The notes below the pieces were generated by a model that saw nothing but the letters and a program-made list of their open reading frames with translations, had not been told where the DNA came from and ran no database searches. Of a DNA stretch of 15,853 bases, positions 6,843 to 14,303 are shown in pieces. The translations under genes and the position numbers were made by a program. The stretch is from Desulfobacterales bacterium (GTDB lineage Bacteria > Desulfobacterota > Desulfobacteria > Desulfobacterales > JAFDCJ01). Location of the stretch: NCBI GenBank assembly GCA_020345785.1, contig CP070771.1, positions 5,112,573 to 5,128,425 of the forward strand, given 5' to 3'. Every line of letters starts with the position of its first letter. Position 1 is the stretch's first letter.

Positions 6843-7841
6843 ATGAAAAATTTTCGACCCATCCGATTAAAAGATATTTACACTGCCAGAAGGCGTATTT
6901 CGGAGATTGCCCAGAGGTCACCCCTGATTTATTCCAGTGTCCTCTCCGAACGATTGGGCAGTGCGGTTTATTTGAAGCTTGAAAATTTACAGCCGACCGG
7001 TTCGTTTAAAATTCGCGGAGCGGCCAATGCCATCCTGGGATTGAGCCCGGATCAAAAATCCCGCGGGGTGATTGCGTTTTCCACCGGCAACCATGGCCGG
7101 GCGGTGGCTTATGTCGCCGGCCGGCTGGGTATCAAGGCGGTGATCTGCCTGTCGAAGCGCGTGCCTGCCTATCGCGTAAATGCCATGCAAAAGTTGGGGG
7201 CGGAAGTCGTCCAGCGCGGCAACAGCCAGGATGAAGCCTATGAGTACGCGTTGGAAATCCGGGAAAAAAGCGGCTTGACGATGGTCAACCCCTTTGATGA
7301 CCCGCTGGTAATTGCGGGCCAGGGGACCATCGCATTGGAAGTCGCCGAAGATTTGCCGGATGTGACTTCGGTCATCGTACCGGTTTCCGGCGGGGGGCTG
7401 ATTTCGGGAATCGCCGTGGCCCTGAAGTCGATTAACCCGGATGTCGCCGTCACCGGTGTCTCCATGGACTGCGCCCCGGCCATGTTCCACAGCCTCCAAG
7501 CCGGCAAACCCGTCGAGATCGAAGAGAAAGACTCGCTGGCCGATGCCCTGTTAGGCGGCATCGGCCTGGACAACCGATTTACCTTTCAGTTGGTCAGAGA
7601 CTATGTCGATCGAATCATTCTGGTGTCGGAGCGGGAAATTGCCGACGCCATGTTTTTCTGTTTGGATCAGCAAAGGCTTGCCATCGAGGGGGCCGGCGCT
7701 GTCGGTGTATCTGCTATTTTAACCGAAAAGATCCGGGACCCGGGATCCAAGACAGTGGTCGTTTTGAGTGGCGGCAATGTGGATACTGCCACGCTTGTCC
7801 AAATCGCCAACAAACGCTATGGAAATAAAAATGAAAAGTGA
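6843..7841 (+). CDS. PLP-dependent ammonia-lyase/dehydratase, EutB/threonine dehydratase-like
   Basis: This 332-residue fold-type II PLP enzyme carries TGSFKIRGA with the Schiff-base Lys56, STGNHGRA (81-87) as the asparagine/phosphate loop, SGGGLISG (182-189) as the tetraglycine phosphate-binding loop, and LSGGNVD near the C-terminus. It lacks the regulatory ACT domain of biosynthetic threonine deaminase, as expected for catabolic serine/threonine/hydroxyaspartate ammonia-lyases. From memory, the segments FDDP(L)VIAGQGTI, GGGLISGIA, GVSMDCAPAMF and GIGLDNRFTF look closest to the EutB group of hydroxyectoine-utilisation dehydratases, but the other eut/doe enzymes are not seen here, so the substrate stays open. 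The predicted reaction is water and ammonia loss from a beta-hydroxy amino acid to give a 2-oxo acid. No ribosome site is visible before ATG 6843. It is the only intact enzyme of the locus in view. Confidence 0.88.
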   Translation: MKNFRPIRLKDIYTARRRISEIAQRSPLIYSSVLSERLGSAVYLKLENLQPTGSFKIRGAANAILGLSPDQKSRGVIAFSTGNHGRAVAYVAGRLGIKAVICLSKRVPAYRVNAMQKLGAEVVQRGNSQDEAYEYALEIREKSGLTMVNPFDDPLVIAGQGTIALEVAEDLPDVTSVIVPVSGGGLISGIAVALKSINPDVAVTGVSMDCAPAMFHSLQAGKPVEIEEKDSLADALLGGIGLDNRFTFQLVRDYVDRIILVSEREIADAMFFCLDQQRLAIEGAGAVGVSAILTEKIRDPGSKTVVVLSGGNVDTATLVQIANKRYGNKNEK

Positions 7842-7895
7842 GCTTGATGGATAAACCGTATCTTCAATTAACCTAAAATCAGAACGCTCTCTTAG

Positions 7896-8375
7896 TTAAT
7901 GTATTGCCTGTCGATATGTATCAATCGATGCTGATAATCCTTTAAGATTCCTTGTTTGACGGTCTTTTTTGGCCGATTTATAAAGCTTTATGCCAAGGGT
8001 TAATTCAGCTGCACCAAGAAAAATATAAAGAGGCTGTGAAAAATTCTGCAGTCCGATAATCCAGACTTCAATTGTCATATAAAGTGTCAAGAAAACGCCG
8101 AAAAAAATTGCCAGATTGGCGGCATGTCTATGGCGTACAAATGTTGCTGTTCCTGCCAAGACATTACCAAACCCATTAAATATGAGAAGAATCAGACCAG
8201 GAATGAGATAGCTCGTGAAAGGCGAATTTTTAAGCAACCCCAATGGAACATCCATTTTGTTTCCAGTCGGGTCCGAAACTAATCCGAACCCACCCATGAC
8301 AGCCGTAATGCCAATAAAAATTTGAAGGACACCTAAACTGAACGGTACCAATTTATTTTTTACATTCTCTTTCAT
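7896..8375 (-). CDS. Four-helix integral membrane protein of unknown function
   Basis: The protein has 159 residues when started at ATG 8375, which has AAGGAG (complement of 8383-8388) seven bases upstream; a longer frame from 8411 lacks such a site. Four hydrophobic segments are visible at about 10-33, 54-78, 85-106 and 113-131, with a basic, polar C-terminal tail (KSAKKDRQTRNLKG). The small four-helix layout recalls DoxX-like proteins, but I do not see diagnostic motifs and do not assign it. It is convergent with the PLP gene (54 bp between stops) and stands alone on its strand, with a repeat-bearing gap separating it from nadE. Confidence 0.75.
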   Translation of the reverse strand: MKENVKNKLVPFSLGVLQIFIGITAVMGGFGLVSDPTGNKMDVPLGLLKNSPFTSYLIPGLILLIFNGFGNVLAGTATFVRHRHAANLAIFFGVFLTLYMTIEVWIIGLQNFSQPLYIFLGAAELTLGIKLYKSAKKDRQTRNLKGLSASIDTYRQAIH

Positions 8376-8673
8376 ATACAAACTCCTTTCAAATCGGGTT
8401 TTCTGACGCATCAGGAGTGAATTTTTAGAACTAGCTGGAAATAACCCTGCTTGCTATTAACGGAGCAAACAACGGTCAGGAAAGAAATTGCAGAATGTCA
8501 GAGGAGAGGAAAATTCGTTGTTGTTTAAAAACACGTTAATGTTTTTCTTGAGTGCAACCCCCAAGCATTGGACCCATAATAAATGCCACAAAGTGGCAAG
8601 TCAAGAAATTTTGAAATATCGAACCCATCATTATTTGATAAGATATTTGAGGGGTCGGGGAGTTTTTTTCGTC

Positions 8674-8730
8674 ATGCCCGCGAAGGCGGGCATCCAGTTG
8701 GTTCGCTGCCGAATTTTCTGGATTCCCGCA
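8674..8730. repeat. Dispersed palindromic repeat (ATGCCCGC/GCGGGCAT type)
   Basis: A perfect hairpin ATGCCCGC (8674-8681) / GCGGGCAT (8686-8693) with loop GAAG is followed by ATCCAG (8692-8697) and, 20 bases on, CTGGAT (8718-8723) leading into TCCCGC, giving nested inverted repeats. The sequence GTCATGCCCGCGAAGGCGGG matches my memory of a very widespread proteobacterial intergenic repeat. The rest of the 448-bp gap 8376-8823 holds nothing I can identify; the short open frame at 8488-8781 runs through this repeat and is not a gene. Confidence 0.7.
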
Positions 8731-8823
8731 ACCCGCAGCGGACCTAGAAAATCGCGTGTTCGCCAAATCGTTGAATTATAGAACATTGAAACTGAACGCT
8801 TTATCCCGCATCTGCTCGTCCGG

Positions 8824-9720
8824 TCAACTATAAACTAAAGTTATTTGAGGTGACGGCGGGTGAACGATTTTGACTTTGCCCATGGCCATCTGATGGCGCC
8901 TGTCAATATCGTCGATCACCCGCTCAGCAGAGTTGAGACGGGGCTGACCATATAGCGATTTGTATTTTGCGATCTGCTGCTCAATCAGGGGCGCTACCTG
9001 TTGGTGGACTGCCAGTTGCTCGGAGGTGAACCCCTGGGAAAACCCTTCCGTAACCAGCTCCACCACATCATAATCATATCCCAGGTCCTTGAAATCGCTT
9101 TGCCCCGGTTCCAGGCCGGCGGTGGGATCGCGATTGATAATTGCCTTATCCAACCCCAGAAAGGCGGCCATTTCCCGGACCAGCCTTTTTGACAACCCGG
9201 CGATAGGGCTGATGTGAACCGCCCCATCGCCGAACAGGGTGTAATAGCCGATCCCGAAATCCTCATCCTTGTTTCCCGTGCCGGCCAGAGTTTTTTTTTC
9301 GGTGGCGGCCTTTGTGGACAGCACATTGGCCCTGACCCTGGAGATCAGATTGCCCCGGTGGTAATCATCTTTGAATGCTTCCGGATTGGTGTATTGAAAC
9401 GCCGAGACCAGCTTTTGGATGGTGTGAATCTCATAACGGATGCCGAGCTTTTGGGCGACGCTCTCGGCATCTTTGACGTCTTCCAATTTATTGATATCCG
9501 AGGGAAGAATATAGCCGACAACCTCGAAATTTTGCTCCCTGTTGTTATAGCGGTCAAATGCTGTTTTAATCAAAGCGGCCGTGGTGCTGGAATCAACACC
9601 CCCGGAAAGGCCGACGATGCAGCCGGTGCAGCGGGTATGAACAACTGTTTCAATGATAAAATCTCCGATCTCCCGACAGACCGCTTGGGGGTTCATACTG
9701 GGCAGTTTTATCCGGTTCAT
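8824..9720 (-). CDS. nadE: NH3-dependent NAD+ synthetase
   Basis: The 298-residue enzyme catalyses the last step of NAD biosynthesis: adenylation of nicotinic acid adenine dinucleotide by ATP, then amidation with ammonia. It has the PP-loop GLSGGVDSS (37-45), GNLISRVRANVLST (123-136), the GTGNKDED motif (147-154) and FGDGAVHISPIAGLSKRLVREM, plus NRDPTAGLEPGQSDFKDLGYDYD in the C-terminal part. No glutaminase (CN hydrolase) domain is attached, so it should use free ammonia. The start at 9720 is preferred because AGGAGG (complement of 9726-9731) lies five bases upstream; an in-frame ATG at 9780 would add 20 residues without a good site. It is a single gene with gaps on both sides; no partner is visible. 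Confidence 0.93.
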   Translation of the reverse strand: MNRIKLPSMNPQAVCREIGDFIIETVVHTRCTGCIVGLSGGVDSSTTAALIKTAFDRYNNREQNFEVVGYILPSDINKLEDVKDAESVAQKLGIRYEIHTIQKLVSAFQYTNPEAFKDDYHRGNLISRVRANVLSTKAATEKKTLAGTGNKDEDFGIGYYTLFGDGAVHISPIAGLSKRLVREMAAFLGLDKAIINRDPTAGLEPGQSDFKDLGYDYDVVELVTEGFSQGFTSEQLAVHQQVAPLIEQQIAKYKSLYGQPRLNSAERVIDDIDRRHQMAMGKVKIVHPPSPQITLVYS

Positions 9721-9927
9721 TGAATCCTCCTGTGTCTTTGGAAGGTAAAAAAATTGGCGATTTGCAATACAATACAGCATGTATTACCGGACTTCAATAA
9801 CGTATGCGGTTTGGTAAGAAAAAGAGACGGGCACTTTATGAGGTAGCGCGGGTATATTCGAGACACCACATCGGATATTTATTCAAATAACTAATTTCTG
9901 CCTGAACGAAAAGTCCTGATTTCGGGA

Positions 9928-10031
9928 AGGTTGGGTTGAGCCCGGCCGATAATGTTGGGTTTCGTCCCTCAACCCAACCTACGAATATCAAGCTCTTACG
10001 CCGATATGGATTGCTAAGGGTGAAACCCAAC
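9928..10031. repeat. Inverted repeat cluster, GTTGGGTT type
   Basis: A perfect 13-bp inverted repeat, AGGTTGGGTTGAG (9928-9940) and CTCAACCCAACCT (9968-9980), encloses 27 bases. Within it GTTGGGTTTCGTCCCT (9954-9969) recurs inverted as AGGGTGAAACCCAAC (10017-10031) with few changes. This is a foldback repeat of a kind common between genes in environmental proteobacteria. It lies in the 758-bp gene-free stretch between nadE and the PEBP gene, in which I see no credible coding frame. Confidence 0.65.
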
Positions 10032-10360
10032 ACAGCCTTATGGGCGGGTTTTCGTTCAACCACTAATTAATCCGCCGGGCCTTGCATGTAACACCTTTCT
10101 TCAGTTGTCAAAGAGCAAATTACAACCCTGAATGGACTATTTTTCAGGTCGGATTAATTAGAAATTCTTGCTTGATTGCCGGATATTCATTCTTATACTC
10201 TTTTGTATTCGGAACGGCTGATATGGCGCGATATCGTTCGACCAAATATTGAAAATAAAGATATCGTTGGTCATAGGAAAGGCAAGGGCTCTGAGGTTCG
10301 GCCTACCCCGAAACAACAACCCTATTAAGGGCTTATGAGGCCATTGTCAAAACTTTACTA

Positions 10361-10401
10361 AAAAAGCCTCCAAGAGGTTCGACACCCTGATGGAGGTTTT
10401 T
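10361..10401 (+). terminator. Intrinsic terminator-like hairpin in the leader of the PEBP gene
   Basis: AAAAAG then CCTCCA (10367-10372) pairs with TGGAGG (10391-10396) followed by TTTTT (10397-10401), giving a GC-rich six-pair stem extended by A-T pairs around a one-base bulge, with an 18-base loop. The A-run and T-run make it look bidirectional. It sits 77 bases before the PEBP start, where no upstream rightward gene needs ending, so it may be an attenuator or a leftover of a lost gene. GAGGC at 10337-10341 could pair with GCCTC at 10366-10370 as an alternative. Confidence 0.55.
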
Positions 10402-10460
10402 GTGTTTTTGAACGTCACAGAAAGTGCGGCAACGCTTGCCGTCGAATTCCGCCGGTGGGA

Positions 10461-10472
10461 AAGGGGGGTGAT
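10461..10472 (+). promoter_or_regulatory. Ribosome binding site setting the long PEBP start
   Basis: AAGGGGGGTGAT is close to the extended consensus AAGGAGGTGAT and ends six bases before ATG 10479. It supports that start over an in-frame GTG at 10455, which lies upstream of this site. Confidence 0.7.
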
Positions 10473-10478
10473 ATAGAT

Positions 10479-11027
10479 ATGATCAAAACCAAGATCTTAT
10501 ATGTTATTCTTTTGCTTCTGATCCTTAGCTTTTTTCACATTAACCATACCATGGCAGGAGGTAATAAAATGGCTTTACAAATTACGAGCTCGGCATTTTC
10601 AGAAGGTGAAATGATCCCGAAGCGCTATACCTGTGACGGGCCGGATATATCACCGGATATAGCTTGGGAAGGAGTTCCTGAAGGGTCCAAAAGCCTGGCG
10701 CTCATCTGTGATGATCCGGACGCACCCGTGGGGACCTGGGTTCACTGGGTGCTTTTCAATATTCCACCCGGTGAATCAGGATTGACGGCAGAAATTCCAC
10801 CCGATAAGACACTGGCAAGCGGGGCAAAACACGGAACCAACGATTTTCGGAAATTGGGCTACGGCGGTCCGTGTCCGCCCGGTGGGACCCACAGGTATTT
10901 TTTTAAGCTCTATGCGCTGGATACGGTACTTAACCTCGATAGCGGCATTACCAAGGACAAATTAGAAAAAGCGATGAAGGGTCATATTCTGGCAGAAGGT
11001 CAGCTGATGGGGAAATACAAACGATAG
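10479..11027 (+). CDS. YbhB/YbcL-type PEBP (phosphatidylethanolamine-binding) family protein, exported form
   Basis: The protein has 182 residues from ATG 10479. Residues 1-26 resemble a signal peptide: MIKTK, a Leu/Ile-rich core, then HTMAG. The rest is a complete bacterial PEBP/Raf-kinase-inhibitor-like domain: MALQITSSAFSEGEMIPKRYTCDGPDISP, the ligand-site motif DDPDAP (78-83), WVHW (87-90), GYGGPCPPGGTHRY (127-140) and a LEKAMKGHILAEGQLMGKYKR end. Binding of small anions or lipids is known for the family; the role of bacterial members is poorly defined. A second ATG at 10569 (residue 31) has its own strong ribosome site and is the usual start of cytosolic YbhB proteins. The gene stands alone, behind a terminator-like hairpin, and ends four bases before a convergent lipoprotein remnant. 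Confidence 0.9.
   Translation: MIKTKILYVILLLLILSFFHINHTMAGGNKMALQITSSAFSEGEMIPKRYTCDGPDISPDIAWEGVPEGSKSLALICDDPDAPVGTWVHWVLFNIPPGESGLTAEIPPDKTLASGAKHGTNDFRKLGYGGPCPPGGTHRYFFKLYALDTVLNLDSGITKDKLEKAMKGHILAEGQLMGKYKR
10556..10571 (+). promoter_or_regulatory. Internal ribosome site and second start of the PEBP gene
   Basis: AGGAGGT (10556-10562) lies inside the signal-peptide coding part, six bases before the in-frame ATG at 10569. Initiation here would give a 152-residue protein beginning MALQITSSAF without the export signal. The AGG-AGG run also encodes part of the Ala-Gly-Gly stretch at the signal-peptide end. Confidence 0.6.
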
Positions 11028-11031
11028 GCGC

Positions 11032-11334
11032 TTAAAAGTAAAGTATTTGTAGAATAGTCACGACATTTTCGGCGGCTTTTTCCCGCTCCGGGGCTTCCTG
11101 ATCATTAAATTCCGTGTTCACCAAACCTAAAGTTACCACCTTGCCGTTTGGGAGATGGATGGAAGTTTCACCCTCGGTCAGTGTTTCGTCGATGCCCTAT
11201 TTGATTGCGAATAGCTCTCCCATCTGTCCCCAAAGCTGGCCGACCATGGAATCGGAACCACACCCGTACACGCTCAGGATCAAAGGCATGCCCAATACCG
11301 AGACGCGTTTTTTAAATTTTTGAGTTTTCATCAT
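11032..11334 (-). pseudogene. Small lipoprotein-like reading frame interrupted by TAG
   Basis: From ATG 11334 the frame reads MMKTQKFKKRVSVLGMPLIL then SVYGCGSDSMVGQLWGQ to LFAIK, meets TAG (complement of 11197-11199), and continues in the same frame as GIDETLTEGETSIHLPNGK through LVNTEFNDQEAPEREKAAEN to VVTILQILYF and TAA at 11032. The start looks like a lipoprotein signal (KKR, a hydrophobic stretch, then SVYGC). The coding-like composition continues evenly past the stop, so a nonsense change (for example CAG to TAG) is the simplest reading. I do not recognise the family. It converges on the PEBP gene with a 4-bp gap. A short truncated product is the alternative. Confidence 0.5.
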
Positions 11335-11455
11335 TGCCCCCGTATTCAAATATCGATGTCTAATCTTATATCGACGAATTTGGCTGAATTCTTGAGTAGA
11401 AATAGGAGCGTTTTCTATTGACATGCTATTCTACTAGTTGTCTGCGGGTGTGAGG

Positions 11456-12385
11456 TCAGTTTCTTACGCTGCGGTCGGAAACGGTCCGGATATGTTCCCG
11501 GACGGCGGATTCGATGGTGTATGCCGGTGCCCAGCCGAGATCGCGTCGCGCGGGACCGTCATCGTAGGCCACCGGATAGGGAGAGAGGCTTTTACCGCCG
11601 TCAGCCAGCGTGACGGGTGCCGCAGGGCGAATTTTACGGGCGATCTCGACGACATCTCTGATGGCATGCACTCCGCCTGCGATGTTGTAGATCCGCTGGG
11701 AGAGGCTTTCCGCTTGCCAGAGGGCCCAGATGGCCGCTACGGCATCTTTGATATACAACCAATCGCCGCGTTCATCCGGATTGGGGATGTGCATGGGTTT
11801 GTCCAAAGCGAAGGCATCCAGTATCAGGGAGGAATACAGGGCCGTGATACCGGTCGTCCTTCCCGGTCCATAGACCCAGGTCAGCCGTAATGCCCGTCCG
11901 TCGACGCCGCGCCTGCGACCGTACCACAACAGCAGGTGTTCGCAGGCCAATTTGGTCTGACCATAGATGGTTTCCGGATTCTTGACGGCATCGTCAAGAA
12001 CGGGTTCAGGTGCATCCTTTCCGAACACGGCGATTGAGCTGAGCATGACGAAGCGATTGATATTCAGGGCCGCGGCAGCATCCAGCAGCACGTGGGTCGA
12101 CTCGAAATTCACCTTAAAACCGTGCAGGGGGTTATCCTCGCAAGGCCCGGCAAGCAGGGCACCGAGGTGAAAAACATCGGTTATTTTTTCCGCGGCCATG
12201 ATGCGGTAAAGATCGGCAGTCGAACCGAGATCTCCCTGAATGTAAGTGATTCGATCTGATACGCTTTCAAGGGCCGGCGCTTCGCGGGCCATATCAAAGG
12301 CGACGATCTCGAAGCCTTTTTCGAGCAGGGCCGGGATTAGATTGCTGCCGATGAATCCGGCTGCTCCGGTTACCAAAGCTTTCAT
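11456..12385 (-). CDS. NAD-dependent epimerase/dehydratase (extended SDR family)
   Basis: The 309-residue enzyme has a Rossmann-fold start, MKALVTGAAGFIGSN (GxxGxxG at 7-13), Asp31 at the end of the second strand (NAD preference), a DVFHLGALLAGPCEDNP segment, the catalytic LSS (115-117) and YGQTK (Tyr141, Lys145), then RLTWVYGPGR and a GDWLYIKDAV segment near the substrate pocket. It resembles nucleotide-sugar 4-epimerases and the SDR-type L-threonine 3-dehydrogenase relatives; the substrate cannot be fixed. A ribosome site AAAGGA lies about six bases before ATG 12385. It follows the ABC importer on the same strand after 260 bp containing a candidate terminator, so it may be a separate unit. 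It is probably cytoplasmic. Confidence 0.87.
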   Translation of the reverse strand: MKALVTGAAGFIGSNLIPALLEKGFEIVAFDMAREAPALESVSDRITYIQGDLGSTADLYRIMAAEKITDVFHLGALLAGPCEDNPLHGFKVNFESTHVLLDAAAALNINRFVMLSSIAVFGKDAPEPVLDDAVKNPETIYGQTKLACEHLLLWYGRRRGVDGRALRLTWVYGPGRTTGITALYSSLILDAFALDKPMHIPNPDERGDWLYIKDAVAAIWALWQAESLSQRIYNIAGGVHAIRDVVEIARKIRPAAPVTLADGGKSLSPYPVAYDDGPARRDLGWAPAYTIESAVREHIRTVSDRSVRN

Positions 12386-12476
12386 AATGGTTCCTTTCCT
12401 ATAAGCGCCGGCTCTGGGCGCGAACGTCCAGTCTGATCAAAATAAGAAACTCTGTTAAAAGCAAACATCGAATAAT

Positions 12477-12497
12477 GAATATCGAATATCGAATGTC
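12477..12497. repeat. Heptanucleotide tandem array, GAATATC type
   Basis: Three 7-base units in a row (GAATATC, GAATATC, GAATGTC) are flanked by partial units (CATCGAA before, GAAGTGA after). It lies in the 260-bp gap between the epimerase and ABC ATPase genes. It is a second short array of the same unit length as that at 6782. Confidence 0.6.
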
Positions 12498-12521
12498 GAA
12501 GTGAGGCATTCTGTCTATTTT

Positions 12522-12570
12522 AAAAAAACTGAGCGTAGCGAAACCACCCTTCGAAATTCTGCGGTTCGCT
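12522..12570 (-). terminator. Candidate terminator after the ABC importer operon
   Basis: Read on the - strand, AGCGAACC (complement of 12563-12570) pairs with GGTTTCGCT (complement of 12537-12545) with one bulge, followed after eight bases by seven T (complement of 12522-12528). T-rich DNA also flanks the other side. It is 75-120 bases beyond the ATPase stop. The spacing between stem and T-run is longer than ideal, so this is tentative. Confidence 0.35.
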
Positions 12571-12645
12571 TTTTAATTTTTTGAAGTTTCATATTAGTGA
12601 TGGGTTAACTTACCCTTAAGCCTCGATTAAACATCCGGATTCTTA

Positions 12646-13452
12646 TTAGCGCTTTTGCTGCATCTGATATTCCTGCATAACCTCCAGTTTCAATTTTTCC
12701 CGCAAATCGAGAAATTCGGGCGTGGATTTAAGATCTTCGTCCCGCGGGTACGGAAAGGGAATTTCGAAGATATCTTTTATGCGGGCAGGCCTGGAGGTGA
12801 TGACCACGACACGGTCCGACAGGAAAACCGCCTCCTCCACCGAATGGGTGATGAAGAAAACGGTTTTGCGTTTTTCATGCAACACTTCCAGCAACTGGAT
12901 CTGCATAGTGCTTCGCGTCTGGGCATCGAGGGCGCCGAAGGGCTCGTCCATCAAAAACACTTCCGGGTCCACCGCGTAGGCCCTGGCGATGGCGACGCGC
13001 TGCTTCATCCCGCCGGACAACTCTTTCGGATAGGCATCTTCAAAGCCGGCAAGTCCCATCAGACGAATCAGATCCGTGGTGATTTTTCTGCGCTCGCTCA
13101 GCGGCACTCGATTTGAAGCCAACGTCAGGCCGAATTCGATGTTTTTTCGCACCGTCAGAAACGGAAAGATGGCATATTGCTGGAATATGACACCGCGCTC
13201 CTTGCCGGGATTTTCGATCGGCTTGTCATCAAGAAAAATTTGTCCGTCCGTTGGCTGCAGGAAGCCGGCCGCCAGATTGAGAATGGTCGATTTTCCGCAT
13301 CCGCTGGGACCGATCAAGCTGACAAACTCATTTTCCCTGATCTTCAGACTGAAATCCTTCACCGCCTCGATGGTGCCTCTTGCTGCCGAGGTGGATTGAA
13401 AGACCTTCGATGTGCGGACGAATTCGATTTTGGTTTTGTCGGACGGCTCCAT
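12646..13452 (-). CDS. ABC transporter ATPase, NitT/TauT (nitrate/sulfonate/taurine-type) family
   Basis: The 268-residue cytoplasmic ATPase powers the importer encoded upstream. Motifs: Walker A GPSGCGKST (48-56), Q-loop Gln91, signature LSGGMKQ (145-151), Walker B VFLMDEP (165-171) with the D-loop ALD after it, and the switch His203 (ITHSVEEA). The layout and the PFPYPRDEDLKSTPEFLDLR tail match the TauB/SsuB/NrtD-like group. ATG 13452 is preferred over the GTG at 13458, because GAAGGG lies about five bases before the ATG and touches the GTG. It is 31 bp after the permease stop, so the two are in one operon. Confidence 0.94.
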   Translation of the reverse strand: MEPSDKTKIEFVRTSKVFQSTSAARGTIEAVKDFSLKIRENEFVSLIGPSGCGKSTILNLAAGFLQPTDGQIFLDDKPIENPGKERGVIFQQYAIFPFLTVRKNIEFGLTLASNRVPLSERRKITTDLIRLMGLAGFEDAYPKELSGGMKQRVAIARAYAVDPEVFLMDEPFGALDAQTRSTMQIQLLEVLHEKRKTVFFITHSVEEAVFLSDRVVVITSRPARIKDIFEIPFPYPRDEDLKSTPEFLDLREKLKLEVMQEYQMQQKR

Positions 13453-13483
13453 ACTCACCCTTCAGTATATCTTTGCTGCTACC

Positions 13484-14263
13484 TTATGCAGTCAGCCCCT
13501 CCTGCCATTTCGTAAAATAGCCGGTCAGCCAGCGAATGATCGCGTCCATAATCAGCGCCAGAATGCCGATGAGGGCGATTCCCATATAAATGATCGGTAT
13601 CTGGAAATAATTGCTGGCATTTTGAATGACGGCACCCAGTCCTGTCTGGGCAGCGACCAGTTCAGCCGCCACCAGTGTGGCCCATGATACCCCGAGAGAT
13701 ACGCGCAGTGCCGTCAGAATATGCGGAACCGACAGGGGAAAGACGACTTTGGCGAATATTTCGAAACTGGATGCCCCCAACGTTCTGGCCGCACGCACAA
13801 AGATAGGGTCAATGTTGGAGATCCCCTCATACATGACCACCACCGAAGCGAAAAAGGCGGCGTAAAACAAAACGATGGTTTTGGCGGTCTCGCCGATACC
13901 GAAATAAACGATGACCAAAGGGATCAAGGCAATGGGCGGAAGGGCTCTGAAAAAATTGATCAACGGCTGAAAAAAAGAGCCCAGTTTCTCGTACCAGCCG
14001 AGCAGAAATCCGACCGGTACCGCAACGCCCACCCCCAGCACCACCCCGATCGCCACGCGCTGGATACTCGAGTACATATCAAAAAGAAGCCTGCCTTTGG
14101 TAAACAGAAATACGGCCCGTTCGAATACTGTATGCGGCGGGGGAAACAGTGCCGGTTTGAGGACCTTCATGAAATAGACCATGTACCAGACACAGACCAG
14201 CAAACCAAATGCGGCTAACGCCGTCAAAAAACGGATCAACACCTTCAATAGTTTTTCATTCAT
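13484..14263 (-). CDS. ABC transporter permease, NitT/TauT family (SsuC/TauC-like)
   Basis: The 259-residue inner-membrane subunit has a first helix at about residues 8-32, followed by about five more in the BPD_transp_1 domain. The cytoplasmic EAA loop that contacts the ATPase is visible: SFEIFAKVVFPLSVPHILTALR with the conserved Gly-Ala before it (ARTLGAS). GVSWATLVAAELV is the usual next helix of this family. Starting at ATG 14263 gives the normal family length; a frame extension to 14374 would run through a hairpin repeat and add a non-membrane tail. The ribosome site of 14263 is weak. It lies between the binding protein gene (128 bp upstream) and the ATPase gene. Confidence 0.92.
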   Translation of the reverse strand: MNEKLLKVLIRFLTALAAFGLLVCVWYMVYFMKVLKPALFPPPHTVFERAVFLFTKGRLLFDMYSSIQRVAIGVVLGVGVAVPVGFLLGWYEKLGSFFQPLINFFRALPPIALIPLVIVYFGIGETAKTIVLFYAAFFASVVVMYEGISNIDPIFVRAARTLGASSFEIFAKVVFPLSVPHILTALRVSLGVSWATLVAAELVAAQTGLGAVIQNASNYFQIPIIYMGIALIGILALIMDAIIRWLTGYFTKWQEGLTA

Positions 14264-14303
14264 TTCGACTACGAATTCCCGGTTGGCGGTTGAATTTGGT
14301 CGA

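Noticed and set aside
6843..7841. Naming the PLP enzyme eutB and the locus a hydroxyectoine pathway
   Set aside because: The resemblance is from memory only and the other ectoine-utilisation enzymes (eutA, C, D, E or doeA, doeB) are not in the window.
8488..8781. 97-codon open frame on the + strand in the gap before nadE
   Set aside because: It runs through a dispersed palindromic repeat, has no convincing ribosome site and no protein-like pattern.
6350..11199. Two TAG-interrupted genes as a hint of pyrrolysine or TAG recoding
   Set aside because: TAG also ends intact genes here (PEBP at 11025-11027, ABC binding protein at 14392-14394), the dehydrogenase has independent damage, and no pyl genes or tRNA are seen.
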